A DNA stretch of 64,000 nucleotides, taken from positions 42,138,141 to 42,202,140 of the forward strand of contig OY776129.1 of the NCBI GenBank assembly GCA_963675135.1, in the 5' to 3' direction. Shown piece by piece: positions 59,047-64,000 of the stretch (the stretch's first letter is position 1; each line of letters opens with the position of its first letter). The position numbers and the translations under genes are program-made. The stretch comes from Galeopsis tetrahit. Its lineage: Eukaryota > Streptophyta > Magnoliopsida > Lamiales > Lamiaceae. The notes beneath the pieces are model-generated. The model saw only the letters and a list, made by a program, of their open reading frames with translations. It did no database searches and was not told the origin of the DNA.

Positions 59047-60789
59047 TTACTAGTATATTATAATGTTAGTTAGAATTTGGGTATATATTTTGAGAATTAT
59101 ATTATACTCCTATACTATTCTCTCTAATTTTATTTTTTTTGTTTTTTTGTTGGCAATTCGATTTTTTTTTAAAACAACACTATCATATAGTACTATTTTA
59201 TCTATATACTATTTTTTAAATATTTTTAATGTTTTTATACATAAAGAATTAATATTTTTTTAAATTTAATGTCTAACAACTGTAAATTATAAAGTTAAAT
59301 AAGCATGATAGTTATGTTTTAAGAAAAAAAAAAGCATTTGATTAAAAAATAAATAAATACATTAAAGATAGATTGAGTGATATAGTAGTTTATCAAAAAA
59401 ATGAAATGATAGAGCAAAATAAAAAAAATACTCCGTAGTAACTTTCGTTGAGACGGATAAAGTAGTAACCTTTGACAAGGCAAGAGTCGAATTTCCGTCA
59501 CATTTGTGCCTGCCGTGAAATCCTCCTAAAATGCCGCCGATAAATAAATCACAAGGCAAGAGTCGAATAGCAACATAATAATTTTCTATTCTTTTATAGT
59601 GTGTAATTTGCATTTTTGGTAGATTTTTTGAAAACTTTTTGTCTTTCAGCTCCAAGTTCTTATTCGAGTTAAAATGAGCAGCAACATGTGAAATGTCAAA
59701 TGCTCATTGCTTAAATTATTTGGCTAGTATTATATTTGTAGTTGGAGATAAATTTAAAGGTGTTCAGGGGAGAGAAAAAAAAAACCATAAAGCGAGTGAA
59801 TAAACCTAAGCCCACATTTTTGGGCATTTCTTTTTGTTCGCAGGCCTTAGCCTTTTTGCTTACCATTTAGCTATTGGGCTGTTAGGGCCCATTCTATTTT
59901 TCCTTTCTTTTCGTGTTTCTTTGTCGACATAGCTGTTATTCGAGTCGAGTGGAGTAGTTGAAGTTTGAGCTTGAGTCAAGTAGAACTCGGTTCGATTACA
60001 TTGATGCGAAAAAATGAACTCGAGCTTAACTCGTTTATCTATACGAACGAGCCGAGTTCGAGCCTTAACAAATCAAACTCACGAGCAACTCAGTTCGCTT
60101 AATATCACTACTTGCCGGGTTGTGATCCTCCCATCTTTTTTCTTTTAATAATACTACTCATTTAAGCTGAGAAATATATTGAATTAAACCTTGGTGTAAT
60201 TTCATAAGATTTAATATATTTCAACCTAACAAAAATAAAATGTTTTCAAATGATATTAAAACATAAAAACAAAAAATTTATGATAAAATGTTGTAGTTTT
60301 TAAAGTGTCACTATTTTGCATGTGAAATGTCATTATTTAGTTATTTTAAAATGAATATAATTCCTAAAATTAAGCATTTTTTAAATTTTGATACTCATGT
60401 ACTAAAAATGGTACTTGAAAAAAAGGAATCACAGCTCGATATGGACATGACTTGCATAAAAATTCACTAATTATTGGAGTAATTAATAATAAAAATAACA
60501 TAAAACAATTCAAGCTAATTATAATATAAAAAAAACGTGTGTTTCCAAGAACATGTTACAGAGCTGCATGTATACTGATGAAATGAGATCTTAATTAATC
60601 ATAACATATACTGTATTACAATAAAAGACCCTATACAAAAAAGATTTAAAATATAGTGCAAATTCATGGAATATGTAAAAATAAGACAAAATACCCAAAC
60701 GAATAAATATAAATAAACATATATATAATCAGCATCCTTAATTCTCAAATAAATTAAACAGGAAGACTTATGAATAGATGACAATGCAA
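59047..60789. other. Intergenic region between nardilysin and the zinc-finger gene
   Basis: AT-rich, no gene recognised. The part next to 59046 should contain the nardilysin promoter; no certain TATA or initiator was chosen. Bases 59938-60115 carry a GAGTTCGAGC/GCTCGAGT-rich stretch (CGAACGAGCCGAGTTCGAGC) that resembles a common plant dispersed repeat. Confidence 0.4.
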
Positions 60790-62430
60790 CTAGAAAGGCA
60801 TGGGATGGTGATTAGTGGGTGAGTTCATGACAAAAGAAGGAGCGTTGTTGGGCGTTGCTAGGCCGACGACAGGGCTTCTTGATCTCGACACCATCATCAC
60901 GCTTCGGTTTTCTCTGCTCCTCCGCGCCCCCTTCTCCGCCCACTTGAGCTCTTGTTGCTTCACCACTGATGAATACCCCATGCAGCATCCTACATCCCCT
61001 GCCTTGTGCATGTACCTTTTCACATAAATAAATTAAATAATGCACCAAAAAAAGTATAATATATATGGATACTGCTAATTAGCTAGCTAGCTAAGCAAGT
61101 TTTTATATATAACTCCTGATTTTGACATAAATTGCTAGCTTAGGAGTAGTATTTAATTATTGGCCGGCATATTTATCTTATTATACTGCACAAAAATTAA
61201 AGTTGTCCATCCTGAAATGCCCTTGACTTATAATCTTACCCAATAAATTTTGTATGGATCAGATTAATTTGCATTCTAGTGGAAAAAATAATAAATTATT
61301 TTTTAATACAAACTGTAAAAACACACTACGAACTCAATAGACACACTAAAAACTGTAAAAGCACACTATTTTACACCTAATAGTACTATGTCATACCAAT
61401 ATAATAATAGAATCACTTTCACATAAAATTAATAGGGAGTATCAGTCAATACACATGGCCTGCAATGATAAAAGAATTCTGAATAAAAGACACTTTTATC
61501 AACTCCTACAGGAAACATTTCTAACATAATTTTCATGATTTAATTCTTCATTCTAACCATACAAATAAATAAGTTCAAATAAAGTTAATTGTGTGAATAA
61601 TCTGACCTTAATCAATTTTTTTTTTTTTAAAAACATAGGTAATTAGTACTACGTACCTTTGGCTGAATCTTCTCCCCAAACAATCGATACATTTTCTACC
61701 TTCGGTCATCTCCCCCATGCCCATGCTCACACACTGCCTGCAATAAACTCTTCCACATACCTAACTCAAATACAATTAATTTTAATTATTGTTATAACCT
61801 ATTATAATTAATTCACAAAAATTGTACTTCATCCGTCTCAAATCAGTTTTCACACTTTTCTTTTTTGTCGGTCCTTAATAAAGTTGTCAAACTTTTACTG
61901 TCATCACTTTTTCTTAGTTTTCATGGTCAAATTAGTAGAAAACTGATTTGGGACGGAGAGTAAAAATCAAATCATGCACTTACCAAGCAACGGTGACGAA
62001 AAATATATATGGAGGTACTACAAATGGTGCATATATTGGAGTGAGGAATCCCGGGCCTCCGCCTGCCCCCTCTCTCTAGACCATAATTGACACTCATCCC
62101 ACTCACATGGCTCATGTCATCATCATACACCATGCTCCTCTGATCCCCAACCTCCTCATGATGATGATGATGATGCCCTTCGTCAGCCCGATGGTTGTGG
62201 TGATGGTGGAGATTGTGATTAGGTCTCTGAAAGGATGCTTCCAAGCCTTTACTGAAGTCTATGCTTGGAAGCTTGGCCAAGGGTAGTGATGGAATTTTTT
62301 GGACATGATTGTGTTGGTGCCTGACTTGAGCAAAGTCTTGGAAAGTGAGGTTGACTGAATCATCTGGGACTCCTAAGTACAAATCTTCAAGCTCTTTTTG
62401 TGCCTTGGCTAATGTTGCCTTGTCTCCCAT
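60790..62430 (-). CDS. His-rich protein with FYVE-like/XLG-like four-pair zinc finger
   Basis: Exons: 62430-61984, 61760-61657, 61015-60790; 777 nt, 258 aa, all junctions GT-AG. The N-terminus is acidic-helical (MGDKATLAKAQKELEDLYLG). Residues 71-91 are a His-rich tract. Four CXXC pairs follow: C134/C137, C148/C151, C156/C159, C173/C176. The core FRHRCLVCGRVYCRQC resembles the FYVE signature RHHCRxCGxxxC, but with RHRCLVC instead. The later GEMTEGRKCIDCLG closely resembles the Cys-rich region I recall from plant extra-large G proteins (GSMPEGRKCVTCIG). After the finger comes GCCMGYSSVVKQQELKWAEK and a Ser/Arg-rich tail. Zinc binding is likely; phosphoinositide binding is unproven. I do not recognise a named gene. 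Intron 1 is largely a MITE. Confidence 0.8.
61826..61960. mobile_element. Short Stowaway-type MITE filling intron 1 of the zinc-finger gene
   Basis: TTCATCCGTCTCAAATCAGT at the left and an inverted AACTGATTTGGGACGGAGAG at the right, TA on both sides. Length 135 bp within a 223-bp intron. Its right end is about 23 bp from the splice donor. Confidence 0.85.
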
Positions 62431-63211
62431 TTTCCCTCTTTTATTTTCTTGCTTGCACAAGAGAAGAGAATGGGTTGAAATAGGATTATGTAATGTAATG
62501 GGTGCAAAATGCCAAGATGTTAGGCCGGTTACGCGTTTTTTGTGAACGTAGAATTAAAGGAGAATGACAAACTTTCTTTATCCTAACATAAGTATTTTAA
62601 TATATGGTTGTATCACTTTACTTGAAGATGACAATTTCACCCCGTGTCGTGCGTGTAGAGACGGAGGGACGTTGGGGTCTGGGTTACTGCGCCCCCACAA
62701 ATTTCTCTATTATAATTTCTAAGTGATGTTGGCCCAGTGATTGACCTTAGAAAAGATCTCAGTTATTTCAAACCAGAGTTCAATTTCTCTCAATTACAAT
62801 AATTCTTTCTTCCGTTTCGTCTTTTCTGAATGTTAATCGGGGTCTCCAACTCTAAATTTCTAGCTCCGTCACTGTCTGCATACCTCGGCTCTATGATTCG
62901 CCACAGGTGGGACGAGGCTCGATAATTCCTCTATCTCATTTTGTCATTATTGAAAATTTAGGGGGCATTTTATTCAAATTTTCCAATGAAAATGACAATG
63001 AAAGCGGTAGAAACGACACCCATAGACGATATATTTTGGTGCACATATAATTTTATTAATGTGATCGGGTATATATACATGATGTATCCTGTACAAATAG
63101 TAACAAATCAAATTATACAAAAAAAATATATATATATAAAATATAATCTAAAAAGAATGTACAATATCTTGACTAATGTTCTCCATAATTTTTTGGTTCT
63201 TTTGTTAATCT
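62431..63211. other. Upstream region of the zinc-finger gene, no other gene seen
   Basis: Should contain the promoter and 5' UTR of the gene starting at 62430. The remainder is AT-rich; 62620-62900 is somewhat less so but shows no reading frame I trust. Confidence 0.4.
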
Positions 63212-63382
63212 TCACAACCCTGGATACATAGTATCTCTAGCAAGCCCCCAAGATGGAGAGTCTATAGGATATAATCTTGGAACATAAGAAATCAAATTGT
63301 GAAGACGATTAGGACTTAGTGAGAAATCAACATGATGAAATATTAATAGAACAAAACAATAAACGATGACAATGTGCTTCAT
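63212..63382 (-). CDS. Candidate small secreted peptide, 56 codons
   Basis: From an ATG at 63382 the frame reads MKHIVIVYCFVLLIFHHVDF, a plausible signal peptide. It is followed by a short polar region and SYVPRLYPIDSPSWGLARDT before the stop at 63212. A TATA-like CTATATAAAA lies on the same strand at about 63594-63585, about 200 bp upstream. Against it: other ATGs precede this one (for example 63475, same frame), there is no recognised peptide-hormone motif, and a 56-codon frame can occur by chance. Low confidence. Confidence 0.2.
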   Translation of the reverse strand: MKHIVIVYCFVLLIFHHVDFSLSPNRLHNLISYVPRLYPIDSPSWGLARDTMYPGL

Positions 63383-63512
63383 AGGGACTGAAAAACGGGG
63401 TTGAAGTGAGACATGAGAGAAGATGACAACTTGTCCTGACGACAGAAGAGAAGAGGACGAGAGAGAGGACAGCATGTCTTTCTCCTTGTACTCATCATCA
63501 TAGTACAAGATA

Positions 63513-63611
63513 TTAAGTGTACACAAGAATGACTCAAATTTATGTAATTAAGTGCATACAAGTGTGACTTAAATCTTGTTATTTTATATAGAGTCTTGTG
63601 TGCACTCAATT
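63513..63611. repeat. Direct and inverted repeats around a TATA-like sequence
   Basis: AAGTGTACACAAGAATGACT and AAGTGCATACAAGTGTGACT are two direct copies about 38 bp apart. CTTGTGTGCACTCAATTAC follows in inverted orientation beyond TTTTATATAGAG. Function unknown. Confidence 0.4.
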
Positions 63612-64000
63612 ACATGATGCAATTGAGTCATAATTTTAATTCGATTTTAATGTAACATGTAAAAAGAATTAATTAAGCAATTGAAGATATAAAATTACAA
63701 GATTTCTTCTCTAAATAATGTATTATTATTTCGATAATAAAAGATTAACTCAAAATGAATTGCATTGTGTTGCCGCCGGACAGGTCGGAATTTTTAAATA
63801 CCCGCACGCCCAGTAATCACAAACTTGAATTAATTAGTTGGGTGACAACATCAAAATGTACTTTATCAAATGGGAAATCATTTTCAACACTAATTTTGAC
63901 TCGGAAGAATAATAAAATAAAATACCAACTCACAGACAATCACAATAAAAGACGACGTCCGGCCTCAACGTTTATATTATTGTCCCATGATTAGATGTTT
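63612..64000. other. AT-rich terminal region, nothing recognised
   Basis: No gene, repeat boundary or RNA gene could be supported in the last 390 bases. Confidence 0.4.

Noticed and set aside
1..64000. tRNA or rRNA genes
   Set aside because: No cloverleaf with A/B boxes or rRNA-like segment was noticed by reading; the initiator-tRNA match at 51662 is a primer-binding site. A dedicated tRNA scan was not possible.

Overview
This is a nuclear plant segment, almost certainly from a dicot. The evidence is spliced genes with GT-AG introns, strongly AT-rich intergenic DNA, plant-specific gene families (OVATE family protein, plant UDP-xylose transporter, plant nardilysin) and many plant transposable-element remnants. 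An asterid such as a Lamiales species is my guess only; nothing seen fixes the species.

Six protein-coding genes could be rebuilt, and all lie on the minus strand. From left to right they are: an OFP17-like OVATE repressor (3304-3861); a nine-exon PAP/OAS1-type nucleotidyltransferase (4594-11217); ribosomal protein eS26 in five coding exons (20066-22534); a UXT-type Golgi UDP-xylose transporter in seven coding exons (25093-30074); a nineteen-exon nardilysin-like M16 metalloprotease (41320-58884, possibly from 59046); and a three-exon His-rich protein with a FYVE-like/XLG-like zinc finger (60790-62430). The five intron-containing models join in frame to an end-to-end ORF, and their conserved motifs sit where expected. 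The genes share no evident pathway; they are ordinary single-copy-type plant genes.

The rest is transposon-rich. About fifteen Stowaway-type MITEs carry CTCCCTCCGTCCC-like termini at TA targets. Two related Mutator-like elements have exact 9-bp target duplications, and one keeps a broken transposase N-terminus. Three larger TIR elements (15078-16105, 22693-23814, 33970-38244) share a terminal consensus close to GGGYRCGRCTAWW. Other insertions include a hAT-like element hosting two Stowaways, a short Copia element with two nested MITEs, a solo LTR, a LINE remnant, several foldback elements, and six minute poly(A)-tailed insertions with 11-20-bp target duplications.

Insertions are nested up to three deep (33867-38429), so relative ages can be read directly. 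Several sit in regulatory or intronic positions: one element splits a duplicated promoter block upstream of eS26, one MITE makes up about 60% of an intron in the zinc-finger gene, and the nardilysin introns hold a solo LTR, the Copia element and Stowaway MITEs. No CRISPR, rRNA or convincing tRNA gene was seen. The least-described signals are the three-family shared terminus and the recurrent micro-retroposons.
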